The position numbers were made by a program, and so were the translations under genes. Positions 20,542-32,088 of a stretch of 64,000 nucleotides of DNA are shown one piece after another. The number at the start of each line of letters is the position of its first letter. Position 1 is the first letter of the stretch. The DNA is from Rana temporaria (taxonomy: Eukaryota; Chordata; Amphibia; Anura; Ranidae), in assembly GCF_905171775.1 (NCBI RefSeq), contig NC_053499.1, positions 85,350,669 to 85,414,668 on the forward strand, in the 5' to 3' direction. The notes beneath the pieces are model-generated. The model was not told the DNA's origin and searched no databases. It worked only from the letters and a program-made list of their open reading frames with translations.

Positions 20542-21001
20542 TGCATAAACCAAAGACTACAAATTGGTATTGACTGACTACAGCTATGCTTACTTAGGTG
20601 TATGCAGCATGGGACCGATGCAGCATCTATCCCCCAGCATCTCTACACCTAGTCTCTACTCACAGATCCCCAAGAGGAGAGCTGATCACTGTCAATCAGC
20701 AGCTCTCCTCTCTGCTCCTCCATGCTCACTGGAGCACTGAGCTGTGGAGGGGCGGGGATCAGCCGTCTCAGTCTCCCAGCGGCATGCTGTAAAGCTGAGA
20801 CAGGCACCAGTCCAGGCACCTGGCGGATCCAGACTTCATTGTCGTGATGACGTGGTGCCTGACCTGATTCTAGTGACGTCAGCAGAGAGCGGACTTCAGA
20901 CCGCTCTCTGCTGAAAACAGGTCACAAGAGTGCAAATTGAATTGCACTCCTGTGACCCTTAAGAGAACCCCAGTCAAACGAGCTCAGGCTGGACTTTTCA
21001 T
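20542..21001. other. Unassigned sequence between hAT and TTAA element
   Basis: No gene and no clear element ends. It contains a short imperfect inverted repeat around GAGAGCTGATCACTGTCAATCAGCAGCTCTC (20678-20708), and TCAGCAGAGAGCGGACTTCAGACCGCTCTCTGCTGA near 20879-20914, a hairpin-like palindrome. Confidence 0.5.
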
Positions 21002-21005
21002 TTAA

Positions 21006-21929
21006 CCACTTAAGCCCTGGACCATTTGGCTGGCTAAATACCAGGCCACTTTTTTGCGATTCGCCACTGCGATGCTTTAACTGACAATTGCGCGATCATG
21101 CAACGTGGCTCCCAAACAAAATTGACGTCCTTTTTTTCACACAATAGAGCTTTCTTTTGGTGGTATTTGATCACCTCTGTGGTTTTTATTTATTGTGCTA
21201 TAAACAAAAATAGAGCGACAATTTTGAAAAAAAAAAAAATTTTTACTTTTTGCTATAATAAATATTCCCCAAAAATATATATAAAAAGAAAATCATTTTT
21301 TTCCCTCAGTTTAGGCTGATTCATATTCTTCTACATATTTTTGGTAAAAAAAAATTGGTTTGCGCCAAAGTTATAGCGTCTACAAAATAGGGGATAGTTT
21401 TATTGCATTTTTATTAATAATTTATTTTCACTAGTAATGGCGGCGATCAGTGATTTTTATCATGACTGCGACATTATGGCGGACACTTTGGACACTTTTG
21501 ACGCCATTTTGGGACCATTGTCATTGATACAGCGATCAGTGCTATAAAAATGCACTATTTACTGTAAAAATGACACTGGCAGTGAAGGGGTTAACCAGTA
21601 GGGGGCACTGAAGGTGTTAAGTGTGTCTATGGGAGTGCTTCTAACTGTAGGGGGCATGGGCTGTGTGTGACAAGACACCGATCACCACCGATTATAGGGA
21701 GCTGTAAGTAGTATCCTGTCACTAGGAAGAATAGGAAAATGCTTGTTTACATCAGCATTTCCCCATTCTCCCTCTCCGAGAGACGATCACTGATATCCCC
21801 GTGGACTTACAGACCTTGCGGCAGGCGCGTGCCACAATTTTGCTACTTAAAGGGGATGTACAGGTACATCCATCTGCCCAGCCTAGCCATTGTGCCGACG
21901 TATATAGTCGTGCGCTGGTCGGCAAGTGG
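21006..21929 (+). mobile_element. TTAA-flanked element (piggyBac-like), complete
   Basis: TTAA at 21002-21005 and 21930-21933; inverted ends CCACTT...AAGTGG. The sequence CAACGTGGCTCCCAAACAAA (~21102) and the TGGTGGTATTTGATCACCTC block recur in the copies at 58965-59682, 27698-27821 and (inverted) 8896-9705. Non-coding. Confidence 0.82.
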
Positions 21930-23101
21930 TTAAAGTGGAGGTTCACCCATAATATAAACTTTGTATTAACACGATCTACAGAGCTTACACTTTTACAAAT
22001 GACTGTTGTTATTTTTAGTTTTTATGTCATTACCGAGATTCAGATGTATTTGCTGTGACTTCCGGGTATTATTCCCCGCGGGAGTGGGCGTATCTCTCCC
22101 TTTCCCCGATGCCCCAGTGTGTGCTGGGACCTGTCCGCAATGTCTCCTGGGAGTTCTGCGTCATGATTCGATCTGCAGCACTAATAATCGAAAACTCGCG
22201 CTATCCCCCTCGTCACGTCGAAAATCGCCATTTTAAGTAAGGGAGCGCATGTCGAATTTGCCATTATACAGCTCGCGCTGCTCGTCGTCAACACAGAGCG
22301 TGCACTAGATCCTGCGGTGAATGATGGGAGCATAGCATCATCGCTTCCTGGAAGTCTTTGCTTGTGGGCTTCACAATGCCCACAAGCAAGATGGAAAACG
22401 CCTGGCACGATTTTTGTACCACTTGACCTCTGAAAGTTTTTACCCCCTTCATGACAAGGGCTTTTTTTGCTATTCAACATTGTGCTACTATGCACAATTT
22501 TTATTTTTTATTATTTAAATTAGGGCTGGGGAAATTAAAGATTAATTCCTCGATTAATCTTTAATTCTTTTGATCGATCAAAATTCTTGACATCACCGGA
22601 GAGCCTGGACAGTGAGACTTACTCTGCTGGATGCGAGCAAACTGCACCCATTGGATTGAGGTACCTCTGCATCTGTGGAGCAGGCTCCATCAGGGGAATG
22701 GGGCAAAAATAACTATCGTCTTCCTGTTCTAAGCAGTTTTGTGCAGACAATTCTTTGTGTATTGGTAACAGGGCCGCCATCAGGAATTATGGGGCCCCTT
22801 ACACAGGTTCAGGCATGGGCCCCCTGGAGCCGAGAACCGGGGGGGGGGTGCTGCCGCCTGAAATTGAGAAGCGCGGGGGGGGGGGGGGGGGGGGGTCTGC
22901 CGCGAATTGAGAAGCGGGGGTGGGGCACTTTACAAAAAAAAGAAGAAATAAAGAAAAGTATATATAAAAAAAAGGGGGGTAGCCATCCGGGGCCTTGGGG
23001 ACCTCGGGGCCCTTTAATAAAAATAAAAAAATAAATAAAAAAATATATATTTTTTTTTAAAAAAAAGGGGGGTTGCCATCTGGGGCCCTGGGGACCTCTG
23101 G

Positions 23102-23104
<3 letters not shown>

Positions 23105-23163
<59 letters not shown>

Positions 23164-23168
23164 ATATA
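23105..23168. repeat. (TA)n microsatellite
   Basis: About 60 bp of alternating TA ending in ACACACAC. Confidence 0.97.
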
Positions 23169-23299
23169 CACACACAAAAAAAAGTATATATAAAAAAAGG
23201 GGGGTTGCCATCCGGGACCTATGGGCCCTTTAAACATTTATAAAAAAAAAAAAGGGGAGTTTCCATCCAGGGCCCTGAGGATCTCTGGGTCCTTTAAAA

Positions 23300-23301
<2 letters not shown>

Positions 23302-23390
<89 letters not shown>
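23302..23390. repeat. (TA)n microsatellite
   Basis: About 88 bp of perfect TA alternation. Confidence 0.97.
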
Positions 23391-23393
<3 letters not shown>

Positions 23394-24346
23394 AAACAAA
23401 AAATAAACATTTATAAAAAAATAAAAACAGGGGGTTTGCCATCTGGGGCCCTGTGCCTGTACCCCCCTGATGGCTGCCCTGATTGGCAACATATGTTACG
23501 TGCGAAAGGCTGTTCAGTTCTTCAGGGTATTGTTAATAAAATGCGATCATGTCTGCTTCCAGAAAATGTAAACACTCTGGTATGTCTGCGTGACTGGCTA
23601 AAGAGATACCTACTTGCCTACTATAGAGTGACTGACAGTACGTTTTTCTTAAAGTTTAATAAGAAAAATATACTTATGTCAGTGCTACAATTTGAATTTA
23701 AAATGTATTTGTGTGAACTGTAAAGTTAAGTCATGGATTGTGGAAACTAACTAGTGACGTGTGATTGTATATAGTGTATACCACATTTACCACTGACTAA
23801 TGCAGAGTTGCAATGCAAGGAGATCAGTTAAAAGTAGTTGGATCTGTATGTGCGTTATAATTAATCGAAATTAGTCGATAAATCGGTTTAAAAAAAAATC
23901 GATTAATCGAACATGAAAATTTTAATCAGTAACAGCCCTAATTTAAATGGAAAAAAAAGACAGACCATTTAGAAAAATAACTATTTTCTACTTTCTGTGT
24001 TAAAACATATCCAATAAATAAAAAAAATAATAATTTCTTCATAAATTTAGGCCACAATGTATTTTGCTACATGTCTTTGGTAAAATAAAAAAATCAGGAA
24101 TTTACACAGCTATAGATAGTATACTGTATTGGTGATGATCAATGACTTATAGTGGGACTGTGATAGTGTGTCAGGCAATCTGGTGCCAATAGACCCTCGT
24201 TGGAAATGGTACACTTTAGGGCTCATGCACACTGCATTTCAAAGAAGCTCAAAAAAGCTGCTCCTACAGACTTTTGAGCTTTATTGAGCTCCCAATTTTA
24301 CTGCCTGGAACTCCCCTCCATGTTAGGAGAGCATACGCTCTTACAA

Positions 24347-25274
24347 TAGGTGACCAGACATCCCCAGTTTCCGGGGACAGTCCCTAGAAACAGGACACTG
24401 TCCCCGGACCAAGTCTGTCCCCAGTTTTGTCCTCGGATTGGATTGGAAAAGGGGTTGGGGCAATTTCAAAAAATTAAAGAATGAATAAAAATCTGAATTA
24501 CACAACCCCGCTCTGTCGCTGCTACTAGCTTAGGGGGGTGTATTTTTTTCCATTATCTGTGCCCCTTTCTGTTGATCATGTGCTGGTCGAAGTGGAGGGA
24601 CTATTTCCGCATGTTCTTCTGCCTTGGCTCAAGTCCCAGGCCAAGCCTCCTACCTGCTTATCTCCTTGCCTTCCCTGGCAGAGTGATCTTCCTCCGCTCC
24701 CCACCCAGTAGTAGCCGGGGCCCGGAGAGTTAGGCCTCGTACACACGATAGGTTAACCAGAGGACAACAGTCTGAAGGACCGTTGTCATAGGTTAACCGA
24801 TGAAGCTGACTGATGGTCCGTCACGCCTACACACCATAGGTTAAATAACCGATCGTGTCAGAACGCGGTGACATAAAACACAACGACGTGCTGAAAAAAA
24901 ACGAAGTTCAATGCTTCCAAGCATGCGTCGACTTGATTCTGAGCATGCGCGGGTTTTTAACCGATAGGTCAAAACCAATCGTTGGTATGCAAAACTATCG
25001 GTTAGGTGTCCATCGGTTAAATTTTAAAGCAAGTTCCAATTTTTTTAACCTAAGGTTAAATAACCTATGGGGCCCACACACAATCGGTTTTGAGCGATGA
25101 AAACGGTCCATCAGACCATGGTCCTCTGGCTAACCTATCGTGTGTACGAGGCCTAAGACTTGACAGGCTGTGAGGCAGAAGGCAGCGGCGATGGGTAGAG
25201 TCGCTGATTGCAGCCATTACTAGTAAAAAAAAAAATATGTCCCCGGATTTCATTTAAAAAAGCTGGTCACCTTA
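24347..25274. mobile_element. Nested hAT with GGTGACCAG ends
   Basis: TAGGTGACCAG...CTGGTCACCTTA ends, flanked by TCTTACAA (24339-24346) and TCTTACAG (25275-25282). Contains the MITE 24733-25153. Confidence 0.8.
24733..25153. mobile_element. MITE with GGCCTCGTACACACGATAGG ends
   Basis: 421 bp. Perfect terminal inverted repeats of at least 22 bp; flanking TA on both sides (TTA left, TAA right). Innermost layer of the nest. Confidence 0.85.
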
Positions 25275-25652
25275 TCTTACAGACAAAAAAAACCCCACTA
25301 AAAGTGCGTTCTTGAGAGGAGCTTTTAAGCGGAAAAGATGTCTAAGTGCACAAAAATGTATGAAAAAGTGCAAAAAAGCATTAAGAAGCTTGGAAAAGTT
25401 TGAAAACACACACAAAAATAGGAAAAAATTAGCTAAGGGAGGGTTTGTAAAAAAAATGCTTATGCTCAATAAAAAAAAAGCACAAAAAAGCTTGAAGAAG
25501 CTCAATAAAAACGTGCAAAAGAGCATAAAAAAGCACAAGCTTCTTCAAGCTACAGAGAAATAAAATCACAAATGCCTGTAAATTTTTCTTTGAGCTGCAG
25601 TGTGCATGAGACATGACTGACACTAACATCATTAGATAATATTATACACTGT

Positions 25653-26394
25653 GGCCCGGATTCACGTACGAGTTACGCCGGCGTATCTCCAGATACGCCG
25701 TCGTAACTCTGAGTCCGAGCCGTCGTATCTATGCGCCTGATTCTTAGAATCAGTTACGCATAGATTTGTATTAGATCCGACCGGCGTAAGTCTCTTACGC
25801 CATCGTATCTTAACTGCATATTTACGCTGGCCGCTAGGGGCGTGTACGCTGATTTACGCCTAGAAATATGTAAATCAGCTAGATACGCGAATTCACGAAC
25901 ATACACCCGGCCGACGCAGTACAGATACGCCGTTTACAGTAGGCTTTTCCCGGCGAAAAGTTACCCCTGCTATATGAGGTGTACATGCGGCGTACCAATG
26001 TTAAGTATGGACGTCGTTCCCGCGTCAAATTTTGAAAATTTTACGTTGTTTGCGTAAGTCGTTCGTGAATAGGGCTGGGCGTCATTTACGTTCACGTCGA
26101 AAGCATTGGCTTCTTGCGGGTTAATTTGGAGCATGCGCACTGGGATACTTTCTAGGACGGCGCATGCACCGTTCGTAAAAAGCGTCATTTACGTGGGGTC
26201 ACATTAAATTAACATAACACACGCCCACATCTACCACATTTAAATTAGGCGGGCTTACGCCGGCCTATTTACGCTACGCCGCCGCAACTTTGGTTTGAGA
26301 ATATGGCACTTGCCTGTCAAAGTTGCGGAGGCGTAACGTAAATAGGATATGTTACGCCCGCACAAAGATACGCGATTCTACGCGAATCCGGGCC
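25653..26394. mobile_element. MITE with GGCCCGGATTC ends
   Basis: Ends GGCCCGGATTCACGTA / TACGCGAATCCGGGCC; flanked by TGT (25650-25652 and 26395-26397), a 3-bp duplication as in PIF/Harbinger. The interior is full of TACGCC/GGCGTA motifs. Confidence 0.82.
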
Positions 26395-26516
26395 TGTCAC
26401 TTTACTAATGACCCTGACTGGGAAGGGGTTAACCTCTAGGAGCAATTAAGGTTTTTAGCCACAACAAGGTCAATAGAGGTTTGGAGATTAATTAGACTGA
26501 CAGGTACCTAACTTAA

Positions 26517-26914
26517 AGAGGAAGTAAACCCCTGCAAGACAAAGGCATAATGAGCTAGTATGCATAGCATACTAGCTTATTATGAATTACTTACCTGAGA
26601 TCAAAGCCCCTGCAGCAGTCCTCGGACACCTCCTTCGTCGCCATCATACCCGGAGTGACTTTCGGGTATCGCTGCTCCGGCGCTGTGACTGTCCGGAGCA
26701 GCGATGACGTCACTCCCCTGCGCATGATCGCCGTTAGAAGCGACACGCTCAGTGCGCCTGCGCTCGATATCTACGGTGCATGCGCCGTAGACAACAGTGC
26801 CTGTCTTTTCTGCAAATATCTCCTAAACCTTTTAGGTTTGGGAGATATTTGTTGCACCTACAGGTAAGCCTTAATCTAGGCTTACCTGTAGGTTAAAGGG
26901 GTTTACAACCACTT
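26517..26914. mobile_element. TTAA-type MITE
   Basis: AGAGGAAGTAAACCCC at the left, GGGGTTTACAACCACT at the right; TTAA left and TTGA (degenerate) right. Confidence 0.7.
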
Positions 26915-26918
26915 TGAG

Positions 26919-27430
26919 CTCGCCATACACTGATGAAAATTTGTTCGGTTCAGCAGAGACCAGTTCAATTATAATCAGTGTATGGCTATCCCTCCTCGAC
27001 AGAAGTTGATTGTTTAGTCAACTTCTGTTGAAGGAACAATCTGCAAATTTTTATTGATCAGTTGATTGGCCACTGTGGCAGGTCCTTCTGTTAGAATACA
27101 ATATCCCGATGAGGGGATTTTTCCATACACCTTCATGTGGATGAAGATAACTGGCCAAACAAAACAAACTGTATATGGCCATCTTGATAGTACCCTCTTT
27201 TTTGATACATTTACATCTGAGGAAGATTAGTTGACCCGTCAGTATTGAAATCAGAGATGATAAGAAATACTATTAGAAATTTTGGACAATGTTACAAATG
27301 ATATAACAGATCAGGGGAAGAAAGAGGGGTTGCCAAAATGTCTCTCAGAGGGCACCTAGTTTGCAAGGGTTAACATTGCAATACTTGAAGAGCATTGTAA
27401 TAAACTGTGGCAGGAAGATCTTAGCACTTA
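26919..27430. other. Unassigned, probably intronic
   Basis: No gene. Contains an inverted pair CCATACACTGAT (26924-26935) and ATCAGTGTATGG (26974-26985), probably a small hairpin MITE end. Confidence 0.45.
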
Positions 27431-27697
27431 GACCCCTTTCACACTGAATGCGCTTTTCAGATGTTTTATCGCTAAAAATAGCACCTGTAAAGCGTCTCTC
27501 AAACCTCCCTAGCGTGAAAGCCCGAGTGCAAGCAGCATTTTTGGGACGGTGCAGGAGCGGTGTATACACTGCTTTTTGCACCTCCCCTGCCAATAAAATC
27601 AATGGGCAGCACTACCAAAGCTGATGAAGAAGGCGGTCCTCCAGTGCTCTTGTGACACTGCATGTGGAAGTTCCCACCCGCTCTAGCACTCTGCAAG
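27431..27697. mobile_element. MITE fragment (GACCCCTTTCACACTG)
   Basis: Begins GACCCCTTTCACACTG, a typical MITE end type; no partner end is visible, so it is truncated by the next element. Confidence 0.4.
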
Positions 27698-27821
27698 GAC
27701 GTCAATTTTGTTTGGGAGCCACGTCGCACGACCGTGCAATTGTTAGTTAAAGCGACGCAGTGCCGGAAGCTGAAATTTCACCTGGGCAGGAGGGGGGTAT
27801 ATGTGCCCAGTAAGCAAGTGG
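27698..27821 (-). mobile_element. Truncated TTAA element of the 21006-21929 family
   Basis: Contains the inverse of GTGGCTCCCAAACAAAATTG and ends GCAAGTGG before TTAA (27822-27825). Only one end is present. Confidence 0.75.
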
Positions 27822-27825
27822 TTAA

Positions 27826-28540
27826 GTAACAGATTAGGGCTATAGGCTCTAATTGGCTTCAAAATAGGATGGGCTTGTGGCACAGAACATTGCACCATGA
27901 GCCCACCCAGGTGTTACAACAGCGAATTAATATTTGCTGTTGAAACACTGATTTTCAATCCGGCCAATCAGAAGTGGGTGTGAGACCCGTTTTCTGATTA
28001 GCCGAAAAGATTGCCTGCCGAGGGATGAAATGGAGACAACCGCCGTAATGACCCATGGATCGCAGGTGAACAGTAGGCCCCCCGCCACAATGACCCGTGG
28101 ACAGCAGGGATACAGGAGGCCACTGCCAAAGCGATGGGGTAAGTGCTACCGACCACCTGATGGACCGGGGGGCTTTGTGTCGGTGCCATACTGTTTGCCG
28201 CCCCACCCCCCACAAAAAAAGGGGATGATCACCGGCTGCCAATGATCCATAATCAAAACTTAAAAAAAAAAAATTGGATAAAGTATTGAGGTGTTGGAAC
28301 CCAGTTTAACTGCCATTTATGTCTCTGATATATATATATTTGCCCTTTGTTTTTTGTCCACTGTTTGAGCTGTCACCAGAGGAGAAATAAAATATAAAAT
28401 GAATAAAGAGAAATAAATCTTTGAATGGATGTACTTGTTTTAGTGAAAACTGTCTAATGCCGCATACAGGGCTTTTTGCCTTCCACTACTGTATCGAAAA
28501 TGAAACAAAAACATTGGCTATAGATATACAATAAACAATA
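27826..28540. other. Unassigned, probably intronic
   Basis: No gene. 27950-28250 has a GC-rich block with a repeated ATGACCC(A/G)TGGA motif (28049, 28088); the remainder is AT-rich. Confidence 0.45.
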
Positions 28541-29033
28541 AGAGTCGGTTCACACTAGGGCGACACGACTTCCAGCGCAACTTTCAGAGGCGACTCCGAC
28601 ACGACTTGAGCATGAACCACAAGGCGATCTGGGGCGATTTACAACACGACTTGAAGTCGTCTCCAGGACAGGAGACTTTCCAGTGGCCAATCAAACAACA
28701 ATCAGCTCTAGGGGAGGGAGGGAGGGGGAGGGAGGGGGAGGGAGAGGTTTGCCTGAGAAATGTATGTTATCTTCCTGGAAAGTCGCTTCAGTTAAGACAG
28801 TGATCAGACTTGGATCAGACTTGGAGGCGACTTCCATTGAAATCAATGGGTACAAATCGCCTACAAGTCGGATTGAAGTAGTACAGGAACTTCTTTTGAA
28901 GTCAGAGCGACTCGAGTCGTGTGTATTAACACCGCTCCCATTCACTTGCATTGTTTTTCTCGACAGCACGACTTGGGACGACTTGAGGCGACTTCAAGTC
29001 GGATCCCAAGTCGCCCCAGTGTGAACCGGCTCT
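28541..29033. mobile_element. MITE with AGAGTCGGTTCACACT ends
   Basis: Left AGAGTCGGTTCACACT, right AGTGTGAACCGGCTCT; TA on both sides (28539-28540, 29034-29035). The interior has repeated CGACTTGAAGTCG-like palindromes and a GGGAGGGAGG tract. It lies 42 bp downstream of the MMP2 exon donor in gene orientation. Confidence 0.82.
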
Positions 29034-29075
29034 TATGGTATTACTTATAAATCATATCATAAACATCAATCTCAC

Positions 29076-29212
29076 CTGCAAAGAAAACAGTCTTCTCCTC
29101 TTCAGGGTCTTCATACACAGCATCTATTTTCTCGGGTAGCTCAGACCAAAATGTAGCAACAAGGAGAGGACCTGATGGCTTCTCTCTACGGTTCACAGAC
29201 CTCCATATAAAC
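29076..29212 (-). CDS. MMP2: Matrix metalloproteinase-2 (72-kDa gelatinase) exon, first hemopexin blade
   Basis: A 137-nt exon on the minus strand between a polypyrimidine tract with CCCCCAAG acceptor (AG at 29214-29213) and a TGCAG|GTGAG donor (GT at 29075-29074). It is open in one frame after one leading base that completes the preceding codon. The translation includes FIWRSVNRREKPSG, then [20 protein letters not shown] and EEEKTVFFA. From knowledge of the family, vertebrate MMP2 has [21 protein letters not shown] followed by VFFAG here, and an exon boundary at these same two points. MMP2 is a secreted zinc protease that degrades gelatin and collagen IV; the hemopexin domain binds TIMP2 and substrates. 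The exon is intact. I found neither neighbouring exon in the window, so the flanking introns would be at least about 29 kb (3' side) and 34 kb (5' side). A processed copy is ruled out by the splice sites; a lone duplicated exon is possible. Confidence 0.88.
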
Positions 29213-29481
29213 CTTGGGGGAAAAAAAATTGATATTTAGCAAAAGATTGTGTCACGAGTCAAATAAATTCCCAATTTTTCAAGCAAGTCCCGAGTTTTTT
29301 TTATACCATTAAACTGAGAATTAAACATCCTGTGTAAGACTGGATTCACACCTATGCATTTTTAATGCTTTTTGCATTTTGCAGATTTGCACTACAGTCC
29401 ATTTACCAGGGATTCCTATGGAACATGTTCTGTGCCAACCCTATTAGTCAGAATGGCTTAATGGTCTTTCTCCGATATGTA

Positions 29482-30503
29482 TGTAGCGCCCACTTACTTT
29501 CAGTACGGGCACTACACTAAAGTTAGTGGGGAATGGGAGAGTTCATTTTTGCTCCCATTCACAACTTGTTAAATTTGGGCTGCTGTCATTCCGGAACTGT
29601 CCTATGGGTCAGTCGGCATTCTAGGGGTGCGATCCCACCCCTGGGCGACAGTTGGCGCTAGAGAGGTTCTGGCAGAGCCACTTTTCCCCAGCAGCCAATT
29701 AGAGGAGTTTTCCCTCGCTGGGCATGCTATCTGTGCAGACGCCATTGATTCTCGTCTCTTCGCAGGGTCCGAGTTCCAGGTGCGGCATCCACCTTTGGGG
29801 TGCGCGCATCCATGGACCCCGCCACCATGGCCTACCTGGCCAGAGTTGCGCACCATGCGGAGCTCCATCCTGATGTTGAAAGGGGCCCCAGCGACTTGCT
29901 GGGTCCTGAACTTTACTAGGAAGATCCTAGGCTGAGGGCTGCGCGGTGGGGAATCGGCTCAGGGAGAACCCAGAGAGAGGTTATCCAGGAGTTCTGAACG
30001 AACCATCGGGAGTCTGGTTACCGAGGTACTGACAGTGCAGCTGTCTACCGGTGACTCCAACTGAATTTACTAGCAGGATTCGCTCAATCCAACCATCGCT
30101 CAATACATTTCTAAGCCTGTGGCAGAGGCCTGTTTCCTCCCAGCGATCTACAGGTGACACTTCGGCTGCCAGGCTTGTGGCAGAAGTCTGTCCGGGGGCA
30201 CTTCACCCACTCTGGCTAGAGTGGCGACGAACTGATTTCACTGTTACTGAGAGCAGGATTGCTCTCTTCATCTCTAAGGCCTGATACCTCCATTCTTCTT
30301 ATGCTTCATCAACCTTTCCTATCCTACCTCATGTTGATGTTGGCCGTGTTGGGCCTTGGAATAAAGCATTCAAGAAAATCCATTTGATGACTGGACATTC
30401 GCTCACTGTTTTGGCTCACTGCTATCACCCCTAGACACACTGCAGGGTAACTTAATACGCTGATCCCAAAACAATCAGCGGCTCCTTCGTGGGTAGCGCT
30501 ACA
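29482..30503 (+). mobile_element. Solo-like LTR
   Basis: Begins TGTAGCGCCC and ends GTAGCGCTACA (TG...CA with inverted termini), about 1.0 kb, with AATAAAG near 30359 as a possible polyadenylation signal. The same sequence, inverted, is at 60612-61287. No internal region lies on either side; flanking bases do not show a clear target duplication. Confidence 0.65.
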
Positions 30504-31379
30504 CGTTTCTTGCAGGTATTGGGGCTTGACTTTTTCTGACTTCATAACATTCCTTAGTCTAGTAATAGTGCTGGCTACAAAGGCTAATGCCGCGTACACA
30601 AGACCGTTTTCATGATGAGAAAAATTTAATTTTTTAACTTGGTCATTAAAAACGATCGTGTATAGGCGCATCGAGGCCTACGGGTAACTGACTGCGTTTC
30701 TGTACTTTTTTGTACTTTTAAGAATTTTAATAAATAATAAATAAATAGGCTCCAGAGCATTTTTCTCGACGTGAAAAATGGGCATTAAAAATTTAGAACA
30801 TGCTCTAATTTTTCGCATCGTTTTTCACGTCGTGAAAAACGATCTGTGTACGCTTTAACGACGGGAAAAAACGTGCATGCTCAGAATCGAGCTATGAGAT
30901 GGGAGCGCTCGTTCTGATAAAACTAGCATTTGTAATGGAGATAGCACATTTGTTATGTTGTAAGCGCATTCTTTTCTTCTTTTTAATGCTACACTAATCA
31001 AATTCTTTTGCTGCTGATATTCTCACAGAGTTATGACAAACTTGTTTCTTTATTATTTATTGTGATCTCATGAATAATCTTTATTTTTTGTAAGCCAGAT
31101 CTCTCTATAAAAAAAAAATAAGATTTTCAATCTTTTAATGAAGATCTTCTTTTTTGGTTATTATTTGGATAATATTTTAGACTGCTTTCCATTTTTTTTT
31201 TTTAGTGCGTCAAGTTACCACAACAACATTATTATTTAGTATTATTTACCCACAAGGAGGTTAGTGTCCCTTGTTAATTTGAAAAAGTTTTTTTGAAATG
31301 TCCCTGCTTACTCACTAGCAAACTCTCTATTTTTAATAGAAACACATGGTCAAGTTTTGACAGAAAACCAAAAATCCAT

Positions 31380-32088
31380 TTATTCTCGTTCAAAATAAAA
31401 AAAGGTGAAGGCAAACCAAAAACACAGGTAATAAAAACAAAGAAGCCAGGAAGGCAGCACTGGAGACCCTGCTTGAATTTGTGCAGACACAGATCCCCAC
31501 AGCAAACAACCAAGGATGTCAAGATTGGGACCATGAGAAGCACATATATCATAATTTTCTTGTTTCCTTTGTAGCCTTCCCTGCAGTCTTCCTGCAGTCT
31601 TCCCTGCAGCCTTTGATAACCGAGTCTTCAGAGGCTGTGTCCCTGGAGGAGAGCTTGTGGCAGGAGCAGGAACAATAGCAGGAACAGGAGGTGCGATCTG
31701 CACAAGGTCGGTATAATCGGTGAGCTTCCCCATCATGCCCATGTTGACTGCCTTCAAAATTAGTGTTTTGCATCGGAGACGCGGGCCCATCTCCATTGTT
31801 GGAAGCTTGTGACCAATAAGGGCAGCAAATCTCTCTGCAGCGGTGGGGGGCTCTCTGAGGGCCGCAGTAGCCTCCCTAATTAGGGCCTGTGTCTCCTCCT
31901 CCTTCTGTATAAGCCTCCAGGCCCTTTTTGCTGTAATGCAGAGAGGAGGTATCTGCGACCTGGTGTTACACCGTGCCTCCTCCTGTGTCCCAATGGGGCC
32001 TGCCTCCTCCTGTGTCCCACTGGGGCCTGCCTTCTCCTGGCTTACATTTTCTCCCCCCTCATCCTGGCTTTGCTCTGTCTGTGTATAA
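31380..32088 (-). CDS. BESS-like exon of Harbinger I MADF protein
   Basis: Preceded on the minus strand by TATACACAG, a plausible acceptor, with the exon beginning at 32088. The translation starts with an acidic Gln/Glu-rich linker with two GTQEEA repeats, then a BESS-like helical motif (AAERFAALIGHKLPTMEMGP, LRCKTLILKAVNMGMMGKL, ~31860-31740) and a basic tail (KTRLSKAAGKTAGRLQGRLQ). BESS domains mediate protein-protein contact in MADF-BESS transcription factors. The frame stays open to 31380, but the last ~60 codons are antisense to a MADF copy and are probably not original. Intron structure to the MADF exon is inferred, so this may be a decayed gene. Confidence 0.55.
31385..31545 (+). pseudogene. 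Inverted second copy of the MADF half-exon
   Basis: On the plus strand, ARKAALETLLEFVQTQIPTA followed in a shifted frame by TKDVKIGTMRSTY resembles the MADF core of the minus-strand exon at 32641-32852 (NQALESLLAFVKTQIPTATI KDVNKKI). One indel separates the two halves. It lies antisense to the tail of the BESS-exon frame. Confidence 0.65.

Larger units (their letters stand above)
22769..23481. mobile_element. Nested hAT with GGGGCCC / (TA)n internal units
   Basis: CAGGGCCGCCATCAGG at the left, inverted CAGGGCAGCCATCAGG at the right; flanks ATTGGTAA (22761-22768) and ATTGGCAA (23482-23489). The interior is about five units of GGGG-TTGCCATC-GGGGCC-TGGGGACCTC-GGGCC(CTTT) followed by AT tracts. 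Confidence 0.82.
22521..23940. mobile_element. hAT element with 8-bp duplication
   Basis: TAGGGCTG...CAGCCCTA ends, flanked by ATTTAAAT on both sides (22513-22520 and 23941-23948). It contains ATTAATCGATTAATC-like subterminal motifs and a second hAT. Confidence 0.85.
24219..25612. mobile_element. MITE with GGCTCATGCACACTGCA ends, carrying two nested elements
   Basis: Left GGGCTCATGCACACTGCA, right inverse TGCAGTGTGCATGAGAC; both followed inward by TTCAAAGAA / TTTCTTTGA-type sequence. It is interrupted by the hAT 24347-25274. Its own remaining part (25275-25560) is rich in AAGCTT/AAAAAGC runs. The target duplication is not clear. Confidence 0.6.
22444..26428. mobile_element. Outer TTAA-type element carrying a nest of other transposons
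   Basis: Left end CCCCTTC after a TTAC (degenerate TTAA) at 22440-22443; right end GAAGGGG before TTAA at 26429-26432. Its own sequence is visible only between inserts (22444-22520, 23949-24218, 25613-25652, 26395-26428). Confidence 0.6.

Noticed and set aside
22809..23492. Tyr/Ile-rich frames on the minus strand
   Set aside because: They are (TA)n microsatellite translated as YIYIYI.
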